A DNA stretch of 64,000 nt, from positions 33,232,108 through 33,296,107 of the forward strand of contig OZ018408.1 in the NCBI GenBank assembly GCA_963969595.1, written 5' to 3'. Source of the DNA: Neckera pumila. Lineage: Eukaryota > Streptophyta > Bryopsida > Hypnales > Neckeraceae. The notes beneath the pieces were generated by a model. The model did not search any database, had not been told where the DNA came from, and saw only the letters and a program-made list of their open reading frames with translations. Both the position numbers and the translations under genes were made by a program. This document shows positions 1 through 10,570 of the stretch, piece by piece (positions within the stretch are counted from its first letter, which is position 1; every line of letters starts with the position of its first letter).

Positions 1-875
1 TTGTAGGAACCTACTCAAGATTTCTTGCGTGTATTGAATAAACACTTGGTCCTTTGGGGGGGATACCATTCACAAGTTTCCAATATCACATTTGAGCAAT
101 CAATGACTACAACATTGTACATTCAATGTATAAGATTGGCTCTAGCCCCATCCACCCAACTTTGTTAGAAACTTATTAGCCTTGGATGATGTGAAGTAAT
201 CCATACTTTTAAAATAGACCATTTGTTTTGTTTGTTACGTTGAGATCTTCCAAACCATGCGTCCCCTAGCCACCGTCGGAAAGCCCTCGGCGAGGAGGGG
301 TGCATGGGCTTCGTTTTGTTGCATTTCAACTCATGGCAAAAGATATTGAATTTCAAAGTTTTTATAAATAAATAAAAATTAGAAAATTATTTTTGTTTTT
401 GTTTTGGCTGCGGCAACGGCATAGGGCACACTAGTACTTTTGAATAAAGTAGGTGTTACATTACTTTTAAAATTTGGAAAACAACAAATATTTTAGATTG
501 CCCTTTGTTAATTGTAATGCCAATATGCCATGAATGGCTTTGCCAGTACCTTATAGTAGAAGAAATAGTTTTCAATTTTTATTTATTTGGCCCCTATGTA
601 TGGACATATCTATTTTCTAAGTCTAACATATAGTGAGCCCCGCGGGAAATGCATTCAATTTGTTCTCCACAATGAAGGCCCTCAAGCAGGCTCAACATTG
701 GAGAACTCTAATCGAGCCAACTCATAACTCTACTATGACACATTAGCCGGGCACGATAAAAGGCTACAAACCAATTTGATTGGAAAAAGAGGGTTGGGCC
801 CCATGTTGGAGTAAAACATGGTTCCAAATTTGGAGAAGGTCTATGTTCTTTGCCCACAAGTTGTGAGTTGTGGTC
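1..875. other. AT-rich stretch, nothing recognised
   Basis: No credible ORF or element terminus. The 63-aa minus frame at 165-356 is taken as chance. Confidence 0.5.
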
Positions 876-1702
876 TTAATCCCTACGTGCCTAAGCCTTT
901 CCAAGTGTGTTTTTCCTTTGAAAAAAAAAGCATGAGCTTATAGTTATCTCCAATGAAGCACATTGTTTGTTTTTCAAAATCTAATTATATAGATGTTTAG
1001 AGAGCTTGCTTATTAGTGTGCTTACCAATTTTGAGTGTAAAATTGCATAGGAGTTGTGAGATTTTAACAAGAGAAATGTAAATGTCCATTTTTAGTATGT
1101 TGCCCCTCCCCACAACGTTTGACAAATTTGCATATAAGAGTTTTTTGGGGTTGGATGTGACATGAACAATTTGAAATTGCATTAGCACACTAAAGTGCAC
1201 TTCTAAAAAACTTAAGTTCAAATGAAGAGCTATCAAACTCATTACACAATCCACCTTGTAGTTGTTGAAATGCAATTTTATTTGATAAGTAGAAATTGTA
1301 AATAACTCCAAATCAACACTTGGCTGCTTGTTTAAATTTTTAACGGTGAAAATCGTGAAAACACTTTACTTTTTCCATTGGGACCATTTTCAAAGCAAAT
1401 GGATAAGTACAACTTTTCATATCTCAAATCAAGTGAAATTGGCAAACTTTGTTCAAAGCCGGGAAATCAAAATAAAATTTGCTAGCTTTACTCTTCCACT
1501 AATGATACATATATGCCTTTCAAGACCTCTCAAAAATCAAACATTTACCCATTTTAGTGAAAAATAAAAGTTTCCAATAGTTAACCTTCAATACTACCCG
1601 TAAAAAAAATTTAATCAGTCAAAGGAATTTAACTGCCCATGCCCAAACGAGCCTGAAATTTTCAAGCAACCATATTTGGTCGCTCAATCAGTTAGGGGTT
1701 AA
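876..1702 (+). mobile_element. TTAA-ended element, class A copy 1 (827 bp)
   Basis: Begins TTAATCCCTACGTGCCTAAG and ends CAGTTAGGGGTTAA. A second copy at 27527-28346 matches along the whole length, for example in TTCCAAGTGTGTTTTTCC, TTTGAGTGTAAAATTGCATA and GGACCATTTTCAAAGCAAAT. No transposase. The ORFs inside at 997-1311 and 1328-1567 are not conserved as frames and are taken as chance. Confidence 0.75.
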
Positions 1703-2057
1703 GGTCTTTTTTTAGGATAAATCAACTTCATGCTTGTTTTGTATTGAGTTTTTTTGATAGTTTCCTTTTGGTGGCTACAAGCTTTACAGATGGATGCTCG
1801 GAAGGTTGGTTTCTTAGCTAGTCATGCACATTTTCTTGAAGATGACGAGGACATTTGTTTTGAACTTGTCTTTGGGATTAGGTTATAGAGTTGGCATTGA
1901 CCTTGGAAGCCTTTTGTTGTAGTTTTTTCTCATTTGGGAAAATCCCCCAACATTGATAAAGGTCACCATGAGATGCATGAGCAAATGCTCAAGGATTACT
2001 TTTGAGAATTCTTCTTTTATGGATTGGAGTTGTGTAGACGACCTCATTGTATATGGA

Positions 2058-2330
2058 GGCATTAGATGACAATTGAAAGCATTGGAGGGCCGTTTCAGGG
2101 CCCGTTTCCAATGTTGGCCTGCTTTTGCGAACAGTTTATACGATCTGTCAAAAAATAAAAAAATAAAAAAATATTCTAAAATATCATTTTAAGCAATTTT
2201 ATTTTTATTTTTTCGAAAATGACGTGGCATGGTTTTGGCCACATCAGCCAACAGTTATCCTATGTTTCCGCAATCTGGGAATGCAAGTTAACTTGCAGTC
2301 TTTTAGAGGCCTCAAATTTCATCTAATGTC
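2058..2330 (+). mobile_element. CATTAGATGA-ended MITE, copy 1
   Basis: Begins GGCATTAGATGACAATTG and ends CAAATTTCATCTAATGTC. The middle holds GGCATGGTTTTGGCCACATC. An inverted relative lies at 3682-3951. The ORF that starts at 2224 runs out of its right end and is not a gene. Confidence 0.6.
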
Positions 2331-3681
2331 TTTGCTTTTGACTATTGTGAATAATGTGCCCTTTAGATGTATACTTTGTGTAGAAAGACACCTTTGGATT
2401 CTTTGGATTATTATCACACCAAAAAATCACTATAGATCTCTGAATGCTTTTGTATAGTTTATGTGCGGATGCCACTAATGAGTACTATCAAACTCGTGAT
2501 AGCATTGTTTTATAGTTTTTAAAGCATAACTTCTATGTGGATATGAGAGTGGAGTTCCAAGCTTATCATTATATACAATTCATTTATGCAAATTTTGAAA
2601 AGCAACAATAATAAAGCCCAAAGATTTTTTGGTATACATCTTTGCTTCCCTAGATTACATGCAATGAGTAGAAGAATTGTCATGTTGCTTGGCAAGGAGA
2701 CCTTGAAGACTATTTTGGCAAGAAGTTTATCATTCTTGAAGCCATAGCTTCCGAACTTATATATCTTACATGCATTTTTTGGCCTCCTTAGATTAAACAA
2801 TGACCTAAATATACTAGTTTGTTTCCCACTTATTCACTACATGTTGACAAGTGAAGCCATAGACATGCATTTCTAGGTGAATCACTAAAAAAATCATGTG
2901 ATTTAGGTGATGGATTTTAAGTGACATCCGATGTAACAACCTATGTTTTTAAGTCAACAATAATGTCCAATGTAACATTTTGAGGATTTTTGGAATGTCA
3001 TTCTAGAATGAAAAAACTAATTTGGAAGCTATAATACCACTTGGTAAAACAAATTTACGAGCAACAAAATTTTAGCTTTTTTTTGCTCAATACATTATAT
3101 CTTTTTTGTATCAAAACCAGCATGATATTGTTTATCAATGAGGCATGGGTCCTATTTGCCTCCTTGAAAAGGGATATAACATTGTTAACCAGCCTAAACT
3201 GTTCCCCCTTGGAGATTAAGATAGTCCCTCTTTATATCCTCAGGAGTGAATTTAGTTTGATTTGCAAAGAATCGTAGGTTGGTTGGGAAGTTGCAACGCT
3301 AGTGTCACTGGCTGATTAGAAAGTTGCACTACTCGGGCTTTTGCTTTGTAAAGGAGCAAAAGAGACCCCCTAGCGTTGGTTAATAATGTTATAGGACCTT
3401 ACGATGAAGAAATCATCTTACATGATTCTTCAATCAACTCCAATCCTTGAATTAACGGATAAATTCTTCCCATGCATCGAGCAAAGCATAATACCTTCCT
3501 AATATAAAAAAGACCACTACCTAGTCATACAATGTTTGGAACAAGTGATGCAATTGGATTTTCTTAGTAAATTGGTTTATTTATCTTTTCATATAAACAA
3601 CAATGTTCAATGGGCGGGAGTCTCAAGTTCATTAAAATTTTCTACTTCAACTTTATCCATCTCAAAGGCCAAGAAGAATCA
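2331..3681. other. AT-rich spacer between two inverted MITE copies
   Basis: Short frames on both strands, none protein-like. Nothing else recognised. Confidence 0.45.
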
Positions 3682-3951
3682 ACATTAAATGATATTTGAG
3701 GCCTCTAAAAGACTGCAAGTTATCCTATGTTCTCAGACTACGGGAACATAGGATAATTGTTGGCTAATGTGGCCAAAATCATGCCATGTCATTTTCAGAA
3801 AAAAAAAAAAAAATGTTCAAAATGATATTTGGGATTATTTTTTATTTTTTATAAATTTCTAAGAATCCGTACCGACTTTTCTTAGAATCGGGCCAACATT
3901 GTGATTAGGCCTGAAACGGCCCTCCAATGCCCTCCAATGTCATCTAATGCC
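3682..3951 (-). mobile_element. CATTAGATGA-ended MITE, copy 2
   Basis: The inverse of 2058-2330: ACATTAAATGATATTTGAGG on the left, CCTCCAATGTCATCTAATGC on the right, and TGTGGCCAAAATCATGCCAT in the middle. Together with the other copy 1.4 kb away it forms a large inverted pair. Confidence 0.6.
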
Positions 3952-6290
3952 CATACCATAGTAGAATTTCACTGGATTTGGAAAAAGATTTGAATTTGTT
4001 ATTTTTCAATAATGACCAAATTTGAATTAATATTTGGAATTAGAGACTTGGAATTCTGAAAGAGAGTTTGAGAATTACACACTTAACTACCACATAATAA
4101 GGGACAAGTTATTGCATTCATCCATGAACTGATGAAAAATTACTTTACGTTGTAGTTGGTTTCAATACAGGTAAAATTGCAAATGAGAATGATGAATGTT
4201 TTGGTAAATAATAAATTAGTATTGTTTGAAAGTGCAAAAAATGATTCACTCATCAAAATGGACAAATTGATCAAGTAAATGGAAATGTTTTAAATGGATT
4301 GAAATGTATCCAAGTGTTGGAAAATTTTTAAGTAAAAAACTAGAGTCTTGGAATGGACATGATTTTTCGTAGCTTTTATTTTATTTTTTATATACATGAG
4401 GGTCATTGTCAATAAGGAAGTAACAAATTGAACTTGCATATAGAATTTGATGGGTCCTTGTTATCTTCAACAAATCATAGATGACACATGGTAGTTCTTG
4501 ACAAAATTACTTAATTTAAATCTAATTTGTCTCTCAAGTAGAGTACTTTCATTTTTTGTTTCCATTTTATTTTGTTAATCTTTGTACATAAATACTTCCT
4601 ATCATATGTATGGAATAGCTTTTAACACATCAATGTATTAACCCTATATATGAGAAAGCTTTTAGCCATGAAAAAATAATTGAATATATATACATGAAAA
4701 CTTTAAACTACGGGGTATTTATTCATTCTGGAATGACGAGATCTATCGTTGAAGTAGTAAACCAAAAATTATCAAATTTGATAAATAGGTGCATTTTATA
4801 TTTCTCCAATTTTTTAGAGAGGCATTCATTGGACACTTTTGGTCCTCTACAATGCTTCAAGGTTTATCTAGGGGGGGAATAAAATTTAACCATTGTAATA
4901 CTTTATAATCTATACTAAGAATTTTTTTTAATTATAGAATTAATTTTGATTTCTACGAAGAACAAAATTTCCAATTGCATTGTTAGTTTTCAAACTTATA
5001 TATGGAAATATTTTCTTGCTAGAAGATATAATCTATCTTGTGCATGAGTTTTGTTTTCTAAAATTTTGGAATTCTATCTTTTGCTATATATGAAAATGCT
5101 TTTAAGTTTTAATTACAACTTGCTAGTGTTTGGCTCGAGTTTCTTTGAGTTAGTTCTTGAACAAATGATATGACTCTAGGTAGATCACCTCAAATGCAAT
5201 TTTTTGACAAAATATCCTTGTTATTTACCTGCGTGCTCTCAGTTTTAATAACATAAAGTCAAATTGACACTAAAGATGGAAAGAGCCCATATGCAAAATT
5301 TATGTCCAAGGTTAAAAGTCTAAAATTGTATTCTACTTTTAATGTCTATTAGCAGAGCAACATGCAATAATCAGCAATTTACTTCTATATATGTATTTTT
5401 AGTGCTCTTTTGGGGGAACATGCTTGGACTTGAGTGATTCTACTTTGGGTGATTTGAGTTATTCTAGATTTAAGTTTGAGTAATAGAATAACATTGTCAC
5501 TAGATAGTAGGTACTTCACTATGTACCAAAAGGATGCAAACAGTGTTGTCCAATTCAATTATCATCCCATTTTGGCAAAAATTCAGAGTTGTTGATCTTT
5601 TGAGGAAAAAAGTCTCCCCCCATCTTGATCACTGTTCAATGTTGATATCCAATTTAAAAACTGAACAATCACCGTTGATCGCCATCGCGAGAGGCAATCT
5701 TGGCTATGGCTCTGGCTATATATACATATACATTACATGGATACGAATACATGTACAATACATTATATAGATATGTAAGACAGAGTGCGGATACGGATAC
5801 AATAATATATCCCATATCGATTGCATTTGAAGTTGTAGTCTAAAATTACAAATAGGAGGAGTGGATAATTTATCATAAACAAACAATAAATGTTTTAATT
5901 ATTAATATTGAATGGATATGATTAATTAGACTTTTTGAAAGAATTTTAACTACCAATCAGAGGATGACATGTGTATCCTTCATTTCTTTAATATATACAT
6001 TTCAAGTCACCTTTGTCACTGTGTATTCAAAAAACATACTTCAATTTATCCTTTGGGAGTGAAACCATGACACAAAATGATAATTATAGGCCCTTATTGT
6101 GTTAGTTGCAGTAGAAAAACAATGGAATTGTTTCAAGTTTTGTAGTGAATGATCATTATGAATGCACTCCTATATTGTTTGTTTGGAGAGGTTAGATGGG
6201 ATGTAGAGATTCTCTTAAACTAAAGTACCTAGGAGGTGCTAACATAATTTAGGTTCTAAAACTGTTCTCTATCACAAAGGTGCATATTGC
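3952..6290. other. AT-rich stretch, nothing recognised
   Basis: Only short frames and A/T runs. A short ATACATATACATTACATGGA-type imperfect repeat lies near 5710-5790. Confidence 0.45.
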
Positions 6291-6650
6291 ATTCTTTATC
6301 CTTTAAAGACTAGAGGGAGTCCAAACTTCTGAAATTGTGAAGATGTATTATAAAGTACAACTTAGAAGGATAATTTAATGATGATTCTCAAACTATAGAC
6401 AAGCTTTGTAAAATATGATCTACAGATCATATCCATATGGTTAGATCAAATATAGAAGAACACAATACTTTTTAATTAAATTTGAAGTCAAAAATTGAAA
6501 AATCCTTGTAAAATCAATTATAGATTGAATACTTGTAATTATCTTAAGATCTTTTTCTTTAAATTCAAAATCTTAAGTTCTAATCATATAGTGATTTTTA
6601 AAGATTTTTATTTATTTATTTATTTATTCAAGTCGTCTTTGAACAGTCTT
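6291..6650 (-). mobile_element. TTAA-ended element, class D copy 2, partial
   Basis: The inverse of the right part of 32371-32946: ATCCTTTAAAGACTAGAGGG and GATGATTCTCAAACTATAGA correspond to GATCCTTTAGGGG and GAGAGTCATCATTAAAG in the other copy. The far end is not preserved. It includes a (TTTA)n tract at 6608-6629. Confidence 0.5.
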
Positions 6651-6820
6651 TTTTTGAATTGAAACATTATAAGAAACTTGTGTTTCATGTGACGTTTTAT
6701 AATTATAGCAGACGGATTTTAGATGGCATCAAATAGAACAACTTGTATTTTTATGTCAGCAATAACGTCCAATGTAACATCTTTCTATACCTCATACATT
6801 TTTCTTTTTCTTTTCTTTTC

Positions 6821-8256
6821 TTAACCCCTAAAGGACCAAGTTCTATTTTCTCGCAAAAAACAAACAAAATTACCATTTGTATAGCAAAGAGTAAAGAAAT
6901 TTGAAGAGTGGTTTTTTTGCACATTTAACCATAGGATCTTACACATAACTTGTATGAAAATGTGTGGAATTTTTTTTATAATTTTTGACCGCACAGATTG
7001 CAAGATACCTGAGTTTAAAGTGAAAAAAAACAAGTTTTTCAATACATTGTGGGACTAGATTATTTGGCTTTCAACCTTCTTAACTTCAATTTTTTGCATT
7101 ACAAAGTTTTAAGCTTTAAATTTTTAATGTAGAGAATTGAGTTGAGAGTCTAAGAGGGGAAAAAAATTTCAAAATTTTTTAATTTTCATACTTATAAAAA
7201 ATTGTTAAATAGAAGTAGGTATGGGATGGAAGAAAAATCGAAATTATTAATATCTCTAAGACAAAATTAAAATGCACTAAATCCAATGGTGAGATTATAC
7301 TAGCAAGCAAAGTAAACCATGTAAATTTTTTTTCTTAACCCATAAAGTTTGGAGGAATATTTTGGGAGAAATTGTGAAAAATTGCCACTTTTTAGTGCAC
7401 TGAGAAAGAAACAAAACAAAGAAGTTTTTTCCAAAATTCAACCATACAAATTTGTACTAGACTACTACAGAAATGTGTGGAAAATAATTTGGAAACTTTG
7501 ACTGCATAGATTGAAAGATTATGATGTTTGAAGTTAGAATTTTTTTTTCCCAACCTCTTGCTTGATAGGGCCAACGGACTTTAACTTCTCCTAGAATGAG
7601 AATTTTATACGACATATGCTTATTTTTTTGACATTTGCATCTTGTATTATATAAATTACGTACAAGCAAAATTTCAAAAGTTAATGGGATTTACTACAAA
7701 AGATTTCCAAAAGATTCTAAGTTGCCAAGAAAGTTCCAGGCAGCATAACTTTTGATTAAAAACAAATTAAATTTTTACTCAAGGGATACTTATTTACACC
7801 TTGTGTCAAAATTTTGTAAACATCGACCAAAATTGACTTCAAAGGAACCTCTCCGCATTTCCAATGGTATGTTCAACAGACAATTGTCCTTTAGGGATTA
7901 AATTTTAAAAATTGCATTCAAAAATGAATACTACCTAATGGAATGAATCAAAGCTCTCCATATAGACAAAAATATAATCTATGAGAAAAAAAATTATTAT
8001 TATTTTTTTAATTTTTTAACTTTTTTTGCTGCCCTCTCTCCCCCCTCCCCTCTATTGTTTGGAGCATAACTTTGTTTGTGGGCACCGACTGAAAACAAAC
8101 AAACTATACTTCCATGGAGCTATACTCCCATGGAGCTAATCAATTTTTCTATCTTTAAAAAAAGGTTAAAAAAATCAGGACAAAAAATAAGATTGTAGGT
8201 ACCTGCCCAAAATCCCACTTGTCCTCCGAAGGGACAAATGGTCCTTTAGGGATTAA
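6821..8256 (+). mobile_element. TTAA-ended element, class B copy 1, carrying a nested copy
   Basis: Begins TTAACCCCTAAAGGACCAAG and ends GGTCCTTTAGGGATTAA. The interior matches copies at 25196 and 62229 (for example ATTACCATTTGTATAGCAAA against the same place in copy 2). Removing the nested 7335-7901 insertion leaves 869 bp, close to the 901-923 bp of the other long copies. Confidence 0.78.
7335..7901 (+). mobile_element. Nested class B element (567 bp) inside 6821-8256
   Basis: Begins TTAACCCATAAAG and ends GTCCTTTAGGGATTAA. The outer element's sequence is continuous across it when compared with the 62229 copy (CAATGGTGAGATT before, AAAAATGAAT and GAATGAATCAAAG after). This shows directly that these elements insert and that TTAA is the likely target. 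Confidence 0.65.
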
Positions 8257-8535
8257 ATGGGTTGCTTTTTGCTCCTTACCCCTTTTCATTTTTTTTCTTT
8301 TGTTAAGTCAAGGAAGATTTATTCCAATGTGAAAAATAGCCAAAAGAACATGCCAACCCTAGTTCAAAAAATTATAACAAATTTAGACTTAGTCATAAAA
8401 ACATAATTTCAATTGATATCCCCTCTTCATGCCGGAGAAGAAAATATTAATAATAACTTAAAGAAAAAAAATTCAGCCATTTGATGGATTTAAGGCAGGC
8501 ATTTTGCCAGGACTGGGCTCATCTACCTTACCTTA

Positions 8536-8966
8536 GAGCATCTCCACTGGTTCACTTCAAAGTGGACATGCCAGATCGTGGTTGCAGTGTGTCAAGAGAG
8601 ATGAAGGGCGCTTTTTTTTTTCCGAGGCTCCACCGGAAGAGTGATATATTCCAAATTCCAATGCAGCAATATTGCAAATAGCAATGCAGTTGCAGGTCAC
8701 AACTACGCAAAGCAATAATGTTCAATGCGTTTTGATTGGTTGGGCCGGGCTTGGTCTCTATCAAATGCCATTGAAAACCGTGATGTTGCTCATAATTTGC
8801 ATAAGCCAAGTATGAAATGACCCTGTAGCTTGCAATGCTACGAGCACTTTTTAGCGAGGCCGGGTAAATAAAAAGGGCAATTGGTCAACTAGTAGGACGG
8901 ATGATGAGCCTTAGACACACCAAACCAGTTGAAGGGGCAGCTTGGCGTGCCTTGATGGAGATGCCT
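8536..8966 (+). mobile_element. Tourist/Harbinger-like MITE (431 bp)
   Basis: Begins GAGCATCTCCACTGG and ends GATGGAGATGCCT, with TTA on both sides (8533-8535 and 8967-8969). The 3-bp TTA duplication and GAGCATCTCC-type ends are typical of PIF/Harbinger MITEs of plants. The ORFs inside are taken as chance. Confidence 0.6.
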
Positions 8967-9327
8967 TTAGAGCATCTCTACTCCTAAGACAGCCAAATAG
9001 AACGACCAATGAGAATTTGGTGCATGATTTGACCGAGCCCAGCCCTTGTGTCCTCCATGTGCCCCACGGCAATAACGGCCAACAAACAGAGGAAACCAAG
9101 TCTATATGGCCTCCAAAGTGCCACCTTATGAATGCCGACTTGGGAAAGACATTCATTAATGAAAAGGTCTCTCGAAACTTGGGAACAAAGAGAAAATAGC
9201 CCATACCAAACTGCAAGCAAGGCTCTTCATTTGGCCAATGCTCATCAAATTTGGCTGTGCCCGACCATTTTTTGGCCCTCACCATGAGTGCCGTGGGGCA
9301 CGCATTATGGCCGGGCATGCCATTTGC

Positions 9328-9400
9328 TCATTTTTTTTTTTTTTCACAAATGAAACAAAATTTCATTGCAAGGAATAGAAGTATAAACCAACCAATTGAA
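9328..9400 (-). mobile_element. Short retroposon (SINE-like), minus-strand copy 1
   Basis: The plus strand shows the tail first (poly-T, then CACAAATGAAACAAAATTTC, ATTGCAAGG). CCATTTGC flanks it at 9320-9327 and 9401-9408. It lies inside a Tourist-like MITE. Confidence 0.65.
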
Positions 9401-9410
9401 CCATTTGCCT

Positions 9411-9498
9411 AGTGTTTTTGTTTTTTTTGTTTTTTTTACACAAATGAAACGGAATTTCATTGCAAAGGAAAAAAAAAAACCCGCCCCATTTGGAGACA
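9411..9498 (-). mobile_element. Short retroposon (SINE-like), minus-strand copy 2
   Basis: A poly-T/G start, then ACACAAATGAAACGGAATTT, CATTGCAAAGG. CCATTTGC(C) lies on both sides (9401-9409 and 9499-9507), the left one shared with the preceding copy. The two therefore used the same or a duplicated site. Confidence 0.6.
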
Positions 9499-10033
9499 CC
9501 ATTTGCCCAATTTGAGCCACTTGTTGAGCTGGAGTGGGGATGCTCTTAAGCTTAATACTGGAGAGTGAAGACTGATGAAAGTCTCGTTGAGGTCGTTGAG
9601 TTAGTTCAAAACATTAACGAGATTAGCTATACGAATGGCAACTTGATCGAAACTTACTCACGGGCAACTAGCCTTGAATTCGATCATATGTTCAACGTCA
9701 GTTAGGTGCCAGAAAGTGGGAAATTCTGCAGCAGTGAGTTAGTTTTTTTGAAAGAAGCACCTGCTGCGCGCACCTTCGATTCTGGCCTTTCAGTCTGGCC
9801 ATCTGGACTTTTGAAGCATTCTCCTCACAATCTATGTTAATGTTTCAAAAAAACAAAAAGCAATCTAAGTTAATAACCGGCCTCCAGGCTGAATTAAACA
9901 AACAATGAAATTGCAGTGATTTTTGAAATTTTGGCAGCAAAAGAAGTCTTCCTAAGTTACCTCATAAACAGACTGCAGGACGTGTCGATCGATCTCCAGG
10001 AATAACATCCGAAAATCAGAACACTGACTCCAG

Positions 10034-10101
10034 TCTGGTGGTTTGTATTCTTTCCCTTGCAATGATATTCCGTTTCATTTGTTTAAAAAAAACAAAAAAC
10101 A
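10034..10101 (+). mobile_element. Short retroposon (SINE-like), 5'-truncated copy
   Basis: TGGTGGTTTGTATTCTTTCC, TTGCAATGATATTCCGTTTC, then an A-rich tail. GACTCCAG flanks it at 10026-10033 and 10102-10109. Confidence 0.65.
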
Positions 10102-10291
10102 GACTCCAGCGAGACACAAGTGACTGCAGACGGTAGCTTAGCTTGTAACTCTAAGAAAACACTTGTGGAATAATACAACTCCTGGAAAATCTATTTTTTA
10201 AGACTTAGACTACTACTAGACCCAAAAATGGTTTGGACTCACATTGTTTTCTCCTGGTTGTCAAGCCATAATTAATTCGTAGCTTCGATGC

Positions 10292-10570
10292 TTAGCTAGC
10301 TAGTCCTTTCCTACAGTAAGCTAGTAAACTTTTCAATTTGCCACTCCTTCCGCCATCCGCTTCCTGCTGGATTGCCCTTATTACAAGCAATATCGCACCA
10401 AGAGAAACTCCAGCTTTTTCCTTAAATTCACGAGATCCTGTCCCTGCACAGATCAAAGATGTGAGTCCAATGATTCTCCCTGTTTTGGATCCAACTGGAG
10501 ATCTGATCTGTTTCAACCCTTCATCCAAAGGAAGCTTGCCACGTGAGCGAACTGGAGCTCGCTCATCCAA
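10292..10570 (-). CDS. Unrecognised exon-like frame in a GC-richer island
   Basis: The minus-strand frame includes SPVGSKTGRIIGLTSLICAG and EKAGVSLGAILLVIRAIQQE and ends with a normal stop at 10292. CATCTTTGATCTGTGCAG|GG inside it could be a splice acceptor. No family is recognised and no upstream exon was found, so it may be chance. It stands out because the surrounding 9.55-12.8 kb is less AT-rich than the rest of the window. Confidence 0.15.
   Translation of the reverse strand: MDERAPVRSRGKLPLDEGLKQIRSPVGSKTGRIIGLTSLICAGTGSREFKEKAGVSLGAILLVIRAIQQEADGGRSGKLKSLLAYCRKGLAS

Larger units (their letters stand above)
8970..9545 (+). mobile_element. Tourist/Harbinger-like MITE (576 bp) carrying two short retroposons
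   Basis: Begins GAGCATCTCTACTCC and ends GGAGTGGGGATGCTC, with TTA at 8967-8969 and 9546-9548. The left TTA is also the right duplication of the preceding element, so the two abut. Two short retroposon copies (9328-9400 and 9411-9498) lie in its right half. Overlapping frames here (up to 135 codons) run through element sequence and are not genes. Confidence 0.7.

Noticed and set aside
8911..9318. 135-aa minus frame and overlapping frames on both strands
   Set aside because: They lie within a Tourist-like MITE, overlap each other and show no known protein.
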